Positions 51,600 to 63,996 of a DNA stretch of 64,000 nt are shown here, piece by piece. The stretch is from Phragmites australis (Eukaryota; Streptophyta; Magnoliopsida; Poales; Poaceae). Positions within the stretch are counted from its first letter, which is position 1. The number at the start of each line of letters is the position of its first letter. The translations under genes and the position numbers were made by a program. The notes under the pieces were generated by a model, which saw only the letters and a program-made list of their open reading frames with translations, was not told where the DNA came from and searched no databases. The DNA is taken from the NCBI RefSeq assembly GCF_958298935.1, contig NC_084932.1:5869501-5933500 (forward strand), written 5' to 3'.

Positions 51600-54525
51600 G
51601 ACATGATCTTTCCCCCCATTCTTTTAACATGGTTAATGACTTTGTTCATCTGTGACTTGCGAGAGTGCATAAATGAGCTACATAAAAGGGTAGAGAATAA
51701 CCCTTTAACGCCTAATAAAATAGCATTTAAGAATTGCCTTGATGAAAGGTTAACTCATATGCTAAGAGAAGAAGAGCTCAAATGGTACCAAAGAGCTAAG
51801 GTTAAATAGCTACTAAAATGAGATAATAATACAAAATTCTTCCACCCAGTGGCTAATGGTAAAAATAGAAAGACAAGGATATATAAGTTGGAATATGAGG
51901 ATGGAACCGTTTTTTGGAGAGGTCAACCTTAAAAAATATATCACAAAGTATTACAAAAGCCTTTTTGGCAAACCGAAGAATAATAATTTTGCGACGGATA
52001 AATCAATAATTAATTATATCCCTCAAGTGAGTGAAAGCGAAAATAAGATCCTTACCGCCCCGTTCGGAGTGGATGAGGTAAAAAAGGCAATTTTCCAAAT
52101 GGAGCATAATAAATCTCCAGGTCCTGATAGCTTCCCTACAGAATTTTACCAAGTTTTCTAGGAAACAATCAAAGATGATCTCTTGGCTTTATTCAAAGAC
52201 TTTCACCAGGGAAATTTATCTATTTTTAGCCTGAAATTCAGTGTTATTACTCTGATTCCTAAAAAGAGTAATGCGCTAAAGATTCAAGAATATCACCCGA
52301 TGTGCCTCCTTAATGTCAGCTTTAAAATTTTCACTAAAGTTGCTACTAATCGGATAGGTACGGTGGCTGAAAAAATTATTAGTCCCTCTCAAACTGCCTT
52401 CATACCTGGTCGAAACATAATGGAAGGAGTAATAATACTCCATGAGACCATTCATGAGTTGTATAGGAAAAAACAAAATGGTGTTCGTGAAAATTGATTT
52501 CGAAAAGCATATGATAAAGTTAAATGACCCTTTATCCAACAGGCTTTGAGAATGAAAGGTTTTCAGCACAATGATGTGACTAGATCCAAAGCTTTGTGTC
52601 TAGGGGCCATATAGGAATTAAGGTCAATGATGAAGTTGGACCTTATTTTCAAACATAAAAAGGTTTGAGACAAGGAGATCCCTTATCGTCTATCCTTTTA
52701 AATATTGTAGCAGATATGCTTACAATATTAATTTCAAGAGCAAAAAAAGATGGGCAAATTATTGGAGTGGTTCCACACCTAGTTGATGATGGCTTAGCTA
52801 TTCTGCATATACAGATGACACCATCAATTTCATGGATCATAATATCGAGCAAGCAAGAAACATGAAGCTCTTGCTATTTGTGTTTGAACAACTATCTGGG
52901 CTTAAGATTAACTTCCATAAAAGTGTGATCTTTTACTACGGGGCTACTAAACAATATGAAGATCAGTACAGACAATTATTTGGATGTGATATTGGTTATT
53001 TGCCTTTCAGATATCTTGGCATTCTGATGATTCACAGGAAGCTAAGAAATAGTGATTGGAAGGGGGTCGAAGAAAAGTTTGAAAAGAAACTGAGCAGTTA
53101 GAAATGGAAACTTATGTCTGCTGGAGGTCGATTAGTACTTCTAGACTCAGTACTAAGTTGTCTCCCCGTTGTCATGATGTTCTTCTTTGAAATCCCCCGG
53201 GTGTGCTTAAAAGACTGGATTATCTTCGGTCTAGATTCTTTTGGCAAGGGGATAACCTTAATAAGAAATACCGCCTAGCTCTATGGGACATCGTTTGCCA
53301 ACCGAAAGACCGGGGTGGATTAGGCATTACTAATCTCTCGGTCTTGAACATTTGCCTCCTTAGCAAGTGGCTTTTTAGACTGCATAATAAGGATGGGGTT
53401 TAGCAAGAAATGCTCAGGAATGAATACCTAGGCGGTAAATCTATCACTTAGGTAGAAGGCAAACTAGGAGATTCTCACTTCTGGTCCAACTAATAAAAGT
53501 GAAACATGAGTTTCTCAGATGGGGGACTTTCTAGGTTCAGGATGGATGCCTGACTAGATTCTAGAATGATATCTGGTTGAGAGTTTCCCCTCTGAGTGAA
53601 CAGCTTTCATTGTTGTATAATGTGTATAGAAGAAAGCAAACTACAGTGGCGGAAGTCATGCGTTCCTTACCGCTAAATCTCTCTTTTCATAGACCTATTA
53701 TTAGGGATAAAATAATTGCTTGGCATAATATGGTGTCCAAATTGTTATATATCCAGCTATGCAATGGACATGATACCTTTCAATGGGGGTTGCATGAGAA
53801 TGGATTATTTTCAGTTCATTCTATGTACAATCAAATTTTACTTCTACCAATTTCTGCCGCAGCAAAGGACCTAAGGAAGCTTAAGGTTCCACTCAAGATC
53901 AATGTTTTCTTGTGGTACTTATGTAGAGGTGTTATTTTAACCAAGGATAACTTGGCCAAAAGAAATTAGAAAGGTAGCATCAAATGTGGCTTTTGTAATA
54001 AGAATGAAAACATTCAACATCTTTTTTTTTTACATCATTTTGCTAGGTCTATTTGGCATATAATCACTACTGCCTTGTGAATAAAGAAACCTAGAAGCAT
54101 ATGTCATATTATGAGAGATTGGCTCAGATCAAGTATAGTTGATAATAGATCGCTCCTAGTAGATGTGACTGCCATCTTTTGGTTCATATGGCTATGCCGT
54201 AATGATATTGTCTTTAATAAAAAAAACTACTATGACTATGATGCAGAGAATTTTTAAGGGTACATTTTGATTGCGCTTCTAGAGGCTGTTACAAAAGAAA
54301 TCGGAAAGGGAGGATATCCTAAAGGCTGGTCACTGTTTGTAGGTAGTGGCAATGCAAATCTTTGTCAAGAATGGATAGTCGCATAATTATAGGCTATGCT
54401 TTTAATGCCTCATAATATTTATCTTTTGGTTCTATAATTTTGAAACATTGTAATAATGAACTTGGACTGCATGCATTGAACATGCAAAAAGCTGAAACGT
54501 TGTTTCCTTTATCTTAAAAAAAGTG
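51600..54525 (+). mobile_element. 5'-truncated L1-type LINE, plus orientation
   Basis: The reverse transcriptase half of ORF2 is readable across many stops: ECINELHKRVENNPLTPNKI, then NHNKSPGPD-type (MEHNKSPGPDSFPTEFYQVF), FSVITLIPKKSNALKIQEYH, LRQGDPLSSILLNIVADML, a damaged catalytic region near 52780-52830, FKYLGI-like (FRYLGILMIHRKLRNSDWKG), FFWQGDNLNKKYRLALWDIV, and a zf-RVT segment (PLKINVFLWYLCRGVILTKD). The 3' end is ATCTTAAAAAAAG near 54515-54523. The endonuclease and ORF1 are missing. Not the same subfamily as the LINE at 28640. Confidence 0.85.
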
Positions 54526-54955
54526 TGTTATAAGGAATAAGATCCCACGATCACAGCGCGTATCACGGTACAGGGCATGCATGCATTTAGCCCAAATTTT
54601 GAAACACACAAGGAAAACAATTAACGTCGGCTAGAAATTGGTGTATTATTGCGTGTATCTTTCTGTAACACGTTTTGCCACAAATAAATTAGGTCTCATT
54701 TGGAATAAAGGAATTTTTTTCTAATTCCCCATAGGAATCGAACTGTTTTATGTGAAATTGAATGCAAAAGTCCTAATGAGTTGCTACATTCGAAACAATC
54801 TCCGGCCTAGGCCATAAAAAATGTGCCTTTCTATTTCTTCCTACGGCAGAGAGCTCAAAGTTTGGGGCTTGAACCATCTGATTTCATGTGAATTTATCTA
54901 ATCTTACCCAAGTAATGCTTTTTTGTTTGGGATTTAGGTGGCAGTGCTTAATTAG
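54526..54955. other. intergenic, nothing recognised
   Basis: AT-rich flank between LINE and MITE. Confidence 0.4.
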
Positions 54956-54957
54956 TA

Positions 54958-55213
54958 CTTCTCTGTTTCTTTTTAAGGGTGTATTAGAATTTGATAAAGT
55001 CAAACTTTATAAGTCTTGACAAACAATTAGTCAAATATATATGCATGTTTAGTGTTCAAAAGTTGAACCAATAGAATTGTATTTTACAGATATTTTAATA
55101 TGATATTAATTTGTAGCAATTGATAATATATTATAAGATAAATTAACGGTCAAAGTATATTTGTAAAGATTTTTTTTGAAATCCTAATACACCTAAAAAA
55201 GAAACGGAGGGAG
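54958..55213. repeat. Stowaway MITE
   Basis: The ends CTTCTCTGTTTCTTTTTAAG and AAAAAGAAACGGAGGGAG match the classic CTCCCTCCGTTTC terminal repeat, with TA on both sides (54956-54957, 55214-55215). 256 bp, AT-rich, non-coding. Confidence 0.88.
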
Positions 55214-55215
55214 TA

Positions 55216-57629
55216 CTAATTTCATATTGACTTTGGTTTTTCTTTTCTTCGTCCGTTCATTTCACCATGCAAATTACCCAACCACGTAACTGATAAGCAT
55301 GTCACGCCCCTCATATATAGTAACGTGGGTCCTACCAGTGCTCAGAAATCCTTCATTTGGCTGAGTTCTTTGTTTGATTTTCTTTTCGTTCCATTCATGC
55401 GTCAGCTCCTGGTTTCCTCTCAAGACACAATGATAAATCCATTGAAAGTCCAAATTGCTAATGACATATTGATTGTTAAAGAGATATATTACTTATTTTA
55501 TGTTATGGAAGTTACTCATTATTTATTAGTATTATATGTGGTTTAGTATGCTTATACTACTCTCTCTAGTCTAGAATAGATGTTTTTTTAAGAAATTGAT
55601 TATTTGGGTTTGTAAAAAGATAAAGTTTTAAGAACATTTTCCCCCAAGCACCTCCATTGATTCTTCATTGGTAACCGTATTAACTTCCTCTTGTTTTGTG
55701 TGCAACGAGCTCAAGTTATATAGTATTATAAGTACTAGATGGGACATATGCATGTTTTTTAAAAAGAAGTTTTTTTCTTTATTTCCCATTTTTCTCTTTA
55801 TCCTATGCATAATAAAAACTTTTTATGACGAGTATATTAGTGTATATTTTTTATGTGAGAAATATTAATACTTTTATGTACGTAATGACACTTTTTCGAA
55901 TATTTAACAGCACACATTCAAGAAAGACAGCTATAGAACCAAGGTAACAGTTATGGTTAACGGGTCATCTGGTAAACTCGATTTTCATCGTGACAAGCTA
56001 CATATGTGTCTTACTTGCTACAGTATCAACTGGTCAGACCATGCTACACACAATTTCTCGAAATCAGTACTAGCTTGAGATGAAGGCTAGCTTGTGCCTT
56101 GTCAACTAAGCTATACAAGCTTAACCTGAATCCACATCAGATTTGTTGGTGTCAATCCTTCCTTGCTGTGCCTTTCAGCTACTCGGTAACTCGGAGACAA
56201 AGACATCTATCTCCTCTTGGTGCATGTCAAGGCCGGCAAATTGCGCAATACTTGCTAGTGTACTACTCCATGATCAATGCCGTGTATATGCTGTAGGACT
56301 CCTGATTCAGTTATATAATCAAGTAGCTAGTTGATGGGTACTTCGAGGTAAACAACTAGTTAGAGGAAGAAGCCCGTCATATTGTTTAGTCTGCATATCA
56401 ATCTTATCATATCAGTTCTGAAAGTAGTTGATGTGGAGATTCAGGAAAGATAAGCTTCTGTTGAGACTAGCAGTCTTGGCTCTGAAGTGCCCATGGCAAC
56501 TACTGGTTGATAGCTCCAAACATCTTGGCAAGAGTAGCATCTTTTCCAGCGCGAAATGGAGTAGAAAGTTTTCAAACACCGATGAATAGAGTGGAAAATC
56601 CGAAAAAAATCGAGAGTTCAGCTTGTTTAGTTTAATGGTTATCGTTTGATTATCCTTTTTCAGGAGATCGTGCTGTTTGTTCAGTCTGAACGTAAGAGGA
56701 AGCTTGGATTTATTAGTACAGAACACAATTACAAATAAACCATGCCGTTACGAGTGTGGGGCACACTTTTTGAATCTTGGAGAAAGTTGCTTAATTTGCT
56801 GTGTTCCTAACAAGAACGGGTTTTTCAGAGGTTTTGACTTAAGTGCCCGAACCTACCAGAACCCAGAAAACCTGAACATTATAGTTGTATTATCTAAGCT
56901 TTCCTTCCATTACTAGACAAGCTTAGATAGTAGGCTAACTGTAGCACTCCAAATATTATGTCTGCAGCAGTCATCCAACTAAAGATTTTTTTTTTAAATT
57001 TCTTTCCCCCTATTTTGTTGGAAGAACTTGGTAAACAAACCGGCATTATAACCATATGAATGAAGCCTCTACCAAATACAGAGGAACAACGGTGCATGCA
57101 TGCTCTGACTCTTTGATATGCTTAAATAGTATATGCCCTGATTTGCAAACACGAACAGAAAGTCTGAACCTCCCTTCTGACTTGCAAGATTAGAAAAACA
57201 AAGCACCAAGGATGAAAACGACCGGGTTCGATTAAAAAGATCGCGCGTGCTCCACTCAAGTGAATATAATCCACAACTTGAGATCCAGAAGATAAGAACA
57301 GTATCATCGGTATGGTTGGCGCGGTTGACTCCAGAATTCAAAACTCAGCTGATGATCTGGTCTGTGCGCTCGAGCTGACAGCTGGTCGCTAATCTACTGT
57401 CTGACGATGCCTTGTTGACATGGGAGAGGGAATTAAAATTCAGGTTTAGTTCAGGTTGGGAAAAAAAAATCCAAAAATAGATAATATATATAAACGTATT
57501 TGCCAAAATAGATAACATGTCGGTGTATTTATAATTTTAACATCCGTATTCGATACCTCATTTACCGAAAAATAATTTTTGGTACACCATAACCCGATTA
57601 GCGTGAGGTCATTCTCGTTGTTGCTAGAG
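55216..57629. other. intergenic, no recognised gene
   Basis: AT-rich with only short frames. The frames at 56412-56726, 56677-56916 and 57069-57341 have no recognisable domain or splice context. Confidence 0.4.
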
Positions 57630-57950
57630 GCATAAAATTCACACACATGCTTGTATGATTGGATCTTGAATTCCCTTGCCTCTAGACAATTAACTTAGAG
57701 AGTTTTGTTACTCAGTGTTAATTTTTTCTTGCTTCTTTGCAAGTTGTGATCATTCGAGTGCTAAGATATGTGGATTAATCATTCGTGGAGTTGTATTGTC
57801 TTGATTTTTTTAGTTAAAACTTTTTTCTACTTTTATTTTCGCTTGAGTTTTAAGATATATTAGGTGATCTAAATAGGAGAAGATCATCAATTTTATAAAA
57901 AAATTATTAAAATATTTATTCATCTCTTTCTAGTCGTGGATCCGTTCCTA
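57630..57950 (+). repeat. Copia LTR 3'-end fragment
   Basis: Blocks CTTGAATTCCCTTGCCTCTA, TTTGCAAGTTGTGATCATTC, GAGTGCTAAGATATGTGGAT and AGGTGATCTAAATAGGAGAA match, in order, the minus-strand LTR end at 34930-35250. A solo or truncated copy. Confidence 0.7.
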
Positions 57951-58352
57951 CGCATTATCTTGTTGCTACCTTGTATATTTGTATTATAAGGTTGAAAACA
58001 GCTTTCAGAAAACCAGTGGTCACTTGCAAGCTGGCTACTGGTTGGTAATCTGGCATGGATATCCTGACAAGTTGTACTGAAATTTTTCCTTGTTTAATCT
58101 GTGCGATTCTTTGCATGTAGGCTCGTGTGGAAGACATAAGTTTAAACCGAGGCAGTTAGTTTCTTGGGCGCATGAAACTTCAATAGTTTACTGCATTTAA
58201 AAAAATATTGTATGAAATAGTCTAATGCCTTTGTTTTTTTTTTAAAGGAACAGTCTACTGCTTAAGCAAGGTCATTCAGATTTGACAAAAGAGGGAGGCA
58301 TATATACCAGAGGCAATGCATTCTTCAGCACCTGATGACTTCGAGTCATGGT

Positions 58353-59537
58353 CAGGGTAAACAAATTCATCGGTTACCATTTGAAATTCGTGGTAACTGA
58401 TTCTATCGCTCCGCTCCGATAATATAAACCGACCGGTTACCGAATTTGAATTGAAAAAATTCAAAAAAAGAAAAAAATCATAAAAAAACTAGAGATAAAT
58501 CTAAGAACTTATGTGAATTTTTTTTTTCAAAAATAATATCATTTGCATCATATTCTATAGGGAGGAAGTTTGAAAAAAAAAGAAAAAAATTTGAAGCGTG
58601 CAGCTCATTTATTAACTCATGTTAAGGAAAAGCTTAACATGCAAACACATATTTTTCTTGTGTAGTGCGTATCTTAGGAGTATCTTTAAAATTGGTTTCA
58701 CTTCATTTAGACTTTTATTAATTTCTCCATAATTTTTAAAATGTTCAGAAGCATGAAGTGAATATGTTAAGAAACAGTATTGTAATTAACTTTTTCCTGT
58801 CTACCATTATTTTTCCTATATAAAGCATAGTATAAGTAAACTAATAAAAGTGGATTCACTAATTTCGGAGGTGTGATGGGTTACGTATGAATTAATCTAA
58901 TTGCAATATATTTACATAATCCTGCATATTACAATAACTATTCCATAAATTCATGTATTTTTAAAAGACATATGATCATGTAAGAAAACTAACAAAATTG
59001 GTTTCATGAACTTTGGATTAGCAAAGAGTAAACTATGCATTTAACTTGGTTTAGCAAATACATTTTCTCACAGAAGATATTCAACTTTTTTATGAGTATA
59101 AATACTTTTATCATGTACATCATGTTACGAGGAAACCAACAAAATTTGTTTCACTTGATTTGAATCTTAGATGAATTAGTTATTGATTTTACAAGGTTGA
59201 GCCATTTTTTTTGGTTTTTTTAACTTCACTAAAATTCGAGAAAACCGCTCGATAAATCGCTAAATGCGGTCGGTAACCGGTGCAAAATGATCGGTTACCA
59301 AAAATGCAGAAAATGCAGAAAATCTGGTCGATAAATCCTAAATGCTATTAGTAACCGGTGCAAATCGACCGGTTACCGTTCGGTCAATTTAGTTCTAATT
59401 CTCGCCGAATTTCAAATTTGACCGAGTGAATTTTGAGCGAATTCTCACCGAATTTTGTCCAATTATCACGGTTACCACGATTTCCCAGTAACCGTTGGCG
59501 GCTGATTTTCATTGGCAAAACGAATTTGTAAACTTTG
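58353..59537. mobile_element. non-autonomous hAT element, copy 2 (1,185 bp, inverted)
   Basis: The ends CAGGGTAAACAAATTC and GAATTTGTAAACTTTG form a TIR, flanked by a perfect 8-bp duplication gtcatggt (58345-58352, 59538-59545). Subterminal GGTTACC/GGTAACC repeats and a core reading as the reverse complement of the element at 10344 (for example AAGTGAAACAAATTTTGTTG near 10707 and its complement near 59140) show it is the same family. No transposase. Confidence 0.9.
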
Positions 59538-59545
59538 GTCATGGT

Positions 59546-59709
59546 CTCCGACTATAAAAACACTCATCTTGGGAAGATGAACTCCTCAAGCGATATGCCC
59601 TCATCCTGCTCTCCAAGGTTTCACAGGTATTATATTTTATCACGTTCCTAAATGCATCTTGGTTGTCATTTGCTTACACTTATTGCTTTGTGGCAGACCT
59701 AACGGTAGC
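59546..59709. other. short unassigned segment
   Basis: Lies between the hAT element and the LTR. It may continue the interrupted target sequence to the left of 58345. No gene recognised. Confidence 0.35.
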
Positions 59710-61005
59710 TGTCGGAGGATAAACTCCTCAAGCGGGGATCCTGAGGGACCCCCTTTGAGATTCGGCCAGGGGATGATTCTGAATCTACCTCGTACGTGAA
59801 ATTAATGAGAGTATATGAGATGTAGGCATGACGGATGATCGGATGCTAGAGGGAGTAAATGCTCGAGAGATTTTTAGACAGGTTCGGGCCGCACGAAGCA
59901 TAATACCCTACTCCTGTGTGTATGCTATAAATGCTCTCGGAATGCCTTTCTCTGGATCTCTTGTGTTACAAGGTTTTCTGTCTAGGTCTAGAGCTTCGGT
60001 CTTGGTGAACCTCTGCTTGGCTTCTCAGACTTGTGCTTGAGCTTCAGCTTTGGTCTTCTAAGACATCCGTTGAACATGTTCTTCTCCGGGGTGTACTCCC
60101 CCTTTTATCCTGTCAGGGAGGCTTGGTGTGCCCAGAAAGGAGGGCACGAGTCCTCATGAGCCATAAATGGAAAGCAACCATCGTAGGGCTGCAGTTTAAT
60201 GTTACGGGGGTTGAAAGTGCGTCCCCAACCGGTCCTGTCGCCCATCATGCCACCTTTTAGCGGGTGCAGCAGGGGGGCCCACCGGGCAGCCACCGAGCAA
60301 CCCCACGTGCCCGCTCGGTCAGAGCAGGCTTGACACAGCAAGGCGGCAAGCGATATGCCTCGAGCCCAACGACGATATCTCCGAGCCGCGCAGGATGACG
60401 TGCGATGGGACCCGTCACATTAAATATCCTCACGCCTCCCTGCCAAGCGGTGGCAGGGGCTGACACCAGGCATGGGGGGAGTGGTTAGAAGTGACAGGCC
60501 ATGCTCCCTCTTAAATGCAGCATCGGGCCTCTCACCAATTGACACCTCACCGCTGACCCCTTGTGGGTTCCACCGGCAAGGGGCTTCTCAGGTCCTCGGG
60601 GAACTCTGGGTGCTCGGGGACCACTGTTTATAGCCCCGAGCACTCTCTCCCGGATACGTCTCTTCTCGGTCCTCGGGGAACTCAGGTACTCAGGGACCAC
60701 TGTTCATAGCCCCGAGCACCCTCTCCCGGAACTGTGTCTTCTCGGGTCCTCGAGGAACTCGGGTACTCAGGGACCACTGTACATGGCCCCAAGCGCCCTT
60801 TCCCGGAACTGTCTTCTCGGGTCCTCGGGGAACTCGGGTACTCAGGGATCATTGTTTATGGCCCCGAGCGCCCTCTCCCAGAACTGTCTTCTCGGATCCT
60901 TGGGGAACTCAAGTACTCGGGGACCACTGTTCATGGCCCCGAGCACACCTCCCGAAACTGGGTCTTCTCGGACCTCGGGGAAATAGTCCCCGAGGGATGG
61001 CATCA
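59710..61005. repeat. Gypsy-type LTR or LTR-flank with tandem array
   Basis: It begins TGTCGGAGGATAAACTCCTC and contains GAGAGATTTTTAGACAGGTT followed by CGGGCCGC, wording common in grass Gypsy elements, then a GC-rich part with a 75-78-bp tandem array. It joins the Copia pol sequence at about 61005. The 3' terminus and target duplication were not found. Confidence 0.55.
60591..60985 (-). repeat. 75-78-bp tandem repeat, five copies
   Basis: Units start at 60591, 60668, 60744, 60820 and 60895, each with GGTCCTCGGGGAACTCGGGT, CAGGGACCACTGTTCATGGC, CCCGAGCGCCCTCTCCCGGA and GTCTTCTCG. Read on the minus strand it matches the style of the array at 13271-13510. The frames across it (for example 60561-60986) are repeat by-products. 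Confidence 0.8.
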
Positions 61006-61301
61006 CGTGAACACCCTTACTAAGATCACCAACAATTTGATCAATAGGATGATCCTTGGCAATGGCATGGTGAACTTTCAGATGAGCTACCGGCACTTGT
61101 GAAGGAGTTAATGAAGTGGTAGCTTGTTGTAATTGATCATCCATGTCTTCCACATTTTGAGCTTGAGCTTGACCATTTGTAGTGGAAGAAGATGGAATAG
61201 CTTGAATAGAGATAGATAGATCATCCTCTAGCTCATCTTCCCTTTTTGGCTTGATGTCACGTATTGACATATTTTTATAGCACTTCTCAAGCCTTCATTA
61301 C

Positions 61302-62621
61302 CTACATCATCCAAATTTTCTTGCTCTTCTTGAGAGCCATTAGTCTCATCAAATTCAACATCATGTGTCTCTTCAACCAAACCAGATTGTAGACACAATA
61401 AGCTTTACTATTAGAAGAATAACCAAGTAAGAAACCCCCATCACATTTTCTTTGGAATTTTAATAAACAAGTACCTTTCTTGAGAATATAGCATTTGCAT
61501 CCAAACACCCGAAAATATGAAATATTTGGCTTTCTTCCAATAAGAAGTTCATATGGAGTCTTCTTCAATAGATGATGACAATATAATCTATTGGATGAAT
61601 GGCAAGCGGTATTAATAGCTTCGGCCCAAAATTTGTTCAAAACTTTATATTCTGAAAGCATTGATCTTGCCATATTAATAAGAGTCTGATTCTTTCTTTC
61701 AACTACTCCATTTTGCTCTGGAGTGTATTTTGTCGAGAATTCATGTTTGATACCCTTTTCATCACAAAAATCTTCAACCTTTGTGTTCTTGAATTCGGAG
61801 CCATTATCATTTCTCACTTTTTTTATCTTGAACTCAAACTCATTTTCGGCCATTTTTGCAAAACTTTTGAAAGTATTAAATACAATAGTCTTATCATGCA
61901 AAAAGAATACCCAAGTGTATTTAGAGAAATCATCAACAATGACAAGACAATAGCTATTATCTCTAATACTTATATATGTAGTAGGACAAAATAAATCCAT
62001 GTGTAATAATTCCAATGGTCTTGAAGTTGACATGGAGTTTTTGTAAGGATGTGAATTTTCCACTTGCTTTCTGCCTTGACAAACACTACATAGCTTGTTC
62101 TTCTCAAATTTCACATCTTTCAATCCAACTACAAGATCATACTTCAACAAACGATTTAGTTGATTCATACCAACATAACCAAGCCTTCTATGCCAAAGCC
62201 ATCCTTTCGATGTCTTTGTGAACAAACATGTACTAAGGCTTGCATCATTAGAAGAAAAATCAACTAGGTAGAGATTACCATATCTAAAACCTTTGCAAAC
62301 AACACTATTAACCTTAATGCTAGATATGATCACAACATTTTGAGAAAAAGTGCATGTAAAATCAAGATCACATAATTAAGCAACGGATAACAAATTAAAA
62401 TTCAAGGATTCAACTAGCAAGACATTTGAGATAAACAAATCATTTGAGATAGCAATTTTACCTAACCCTTTTACCTTTCTTTTGCTATTATCTCCAAATG
62501 TTATTTTGTTATACTCCGATCCATCATTGCTCATAAAAGAGAACATCCTTTGATTTTTGGTCATGTGTTGAGTGCATCCACTATCTAGCACCCAATGTCC
62601 TCCACTGGACTTATAGTTCAC
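61302..62621 (-). pseudogene. Copia pol: protease, GAG-pre-integrase and integrase
   Basis: The protease segment reads HWVLDSGCTQHMT (active Asp in DSGC). GAG-pre-integrase has WHRRLGYVGMNQLNRLLK with H and the C-x2-C of LCSVCQGRK. The integrase core has DLFCPTT (first Asp), then VIVDDFSKYTWVFFL, NDNGSEFKN (second Asp) and PEQNGVVERKNQTLINMARS (Glu). A stop separates protease from the integrase frame near 62370, and the frame decays after VFGCKCYILKKG. The enzyme would insert the element cDNA; here it is not expected to work. Confidence 0.85.
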
Positions 62622-62634
62622 CTACAAAATAAGG

Positions 62635-63996
62635 TTAAACTCTTTTAGGTACCCAAACTTGTTTGGGTCCTTTGATGTTAGTCACCAAGACTTTAGGCAC
62701 CCAAATGGCATTCTTTTTAGCACCAATTATAGGAGCAAATCTAGTTTTAACAATGCCATTAGAACATCTCTTAAGAACATAGCATGAATCAAAGGAAGCA
62801 TATGAATTATCCTTGATATTTTTGCAATTTTTCTCAATATGCCTGGTTTTCTTGCACTTCATGCAATAACCGCTACCTTTCAAAAAATAGTTTTGTGATG
62901 CATGAATGCTTTCTTACCCTTCTTAGGAACATACCCAAGGCCTTCCTTTTTGATGGAGAACCTTTGGCTATCTAAAACTTGTCTAATTTTAGATTCTCCA
63001 ATATAAAATTTTGCAAGAACATTGGTTAGTTTTTCAACCTTTTCTTTCGACATGATATTCTCATCAATAATCAAAACATCATTGCAAGATATAACTTTAG
63101 GCAAAGTAAGCAAGTCATCATGCAAGGTAGATGAACTCATACAAGGTAAAGTAGATGCATCATCAAGAATATTGCATGATATACTCATATCTACTTTTGT
63201 TTTATTAGTTTCATGAGCAATAAGAGAGTCATGACCTTCCTTAAGCATCTCATGAGTTTCTTTGAGACCCTCATGACCGTCTTTAGCTCCTCATAGGAAT
63301 TTTGAAGAAAAGTGTGTCTCTTTTTCAATTCCTTAAACTTTGCTCTTTCTTTGCTCATGAAATCATCAAAACTATTTATTAGCTCAACTAGATCATCATA
63401 TAAATATTCAACTTCATCATTTAATACCTTAGAGTCACCCTTTGCCATAAGACAATGAGGTGTGGAGAAGAGTGAAGGTGCTTCCTTGATAGCTACACCG
63501 GCAAGACCCTTTTGAGATGGCTTCTCATCATCGGAGTCAGAGCTTGAGCTTGCATCCGAATCCCACTCAACATAGCCTGCTTGACCATCTTTCTTCTTCT
63601 TGTAGTATTTGTTGAAAACTTTCTTGCCATCACTCTCCTTCTTCTTCTTGGAATGTTTTTCTTCCTCGTTCTTGTAATTTGTGGAAATATGACCCTTTTC
63701 GCCACATTCAAAGTATCTTCTTTCTTCGAAGGGATTTCCTTTTGAAGATTGTCCTTTCTTACTATATCCACCTTGATATTTCTTCTTCTTCATAATTTTT
63801 TGAATCTTCCCACAAAGAGAGCCATCTCTTCATCATCTTCATCATCATCATTACTCTCTTCAAGATCATCTTTGCCTCTTGAAGCTTGAGCCTTGAATGC
63901 GACATTCTTCTTCTTGGTATCAATAGTATCATCATGAAGATCCTCTTCTGACTTCTTGAAAATATCATGAGTGAGAATTTCACTCAAGATTTGCAT
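62635..63996 (-). pseudogene. Copia gag with two zinc-knuckle regions
   Basis: The acidic and lysine-rich middle of gag is present with frameshifts near 63790 and 63240. The first knuckle reads YFECGEKGHISTNY, where the first and last Cys positions are Tyr, so zinc binding is probably lost. A long charged coiled coil (FDDFMSKERAKFKELKKRHT) follows. A second knuckle, CMKCKKTRHIEKNC, keeps C-x2-C-x4-H-x4-C. Gag packages the element RNA; this copy is damaged. Confidence 0.75.

Noticed and set aside
60561..61270. 141-142-codon frames over the 60.6-kb array
   Set aside because: By-products of the 75-78-bp repeat; the minus-strand frame is partly real Copia linker (61010-61270) fused to repeat.
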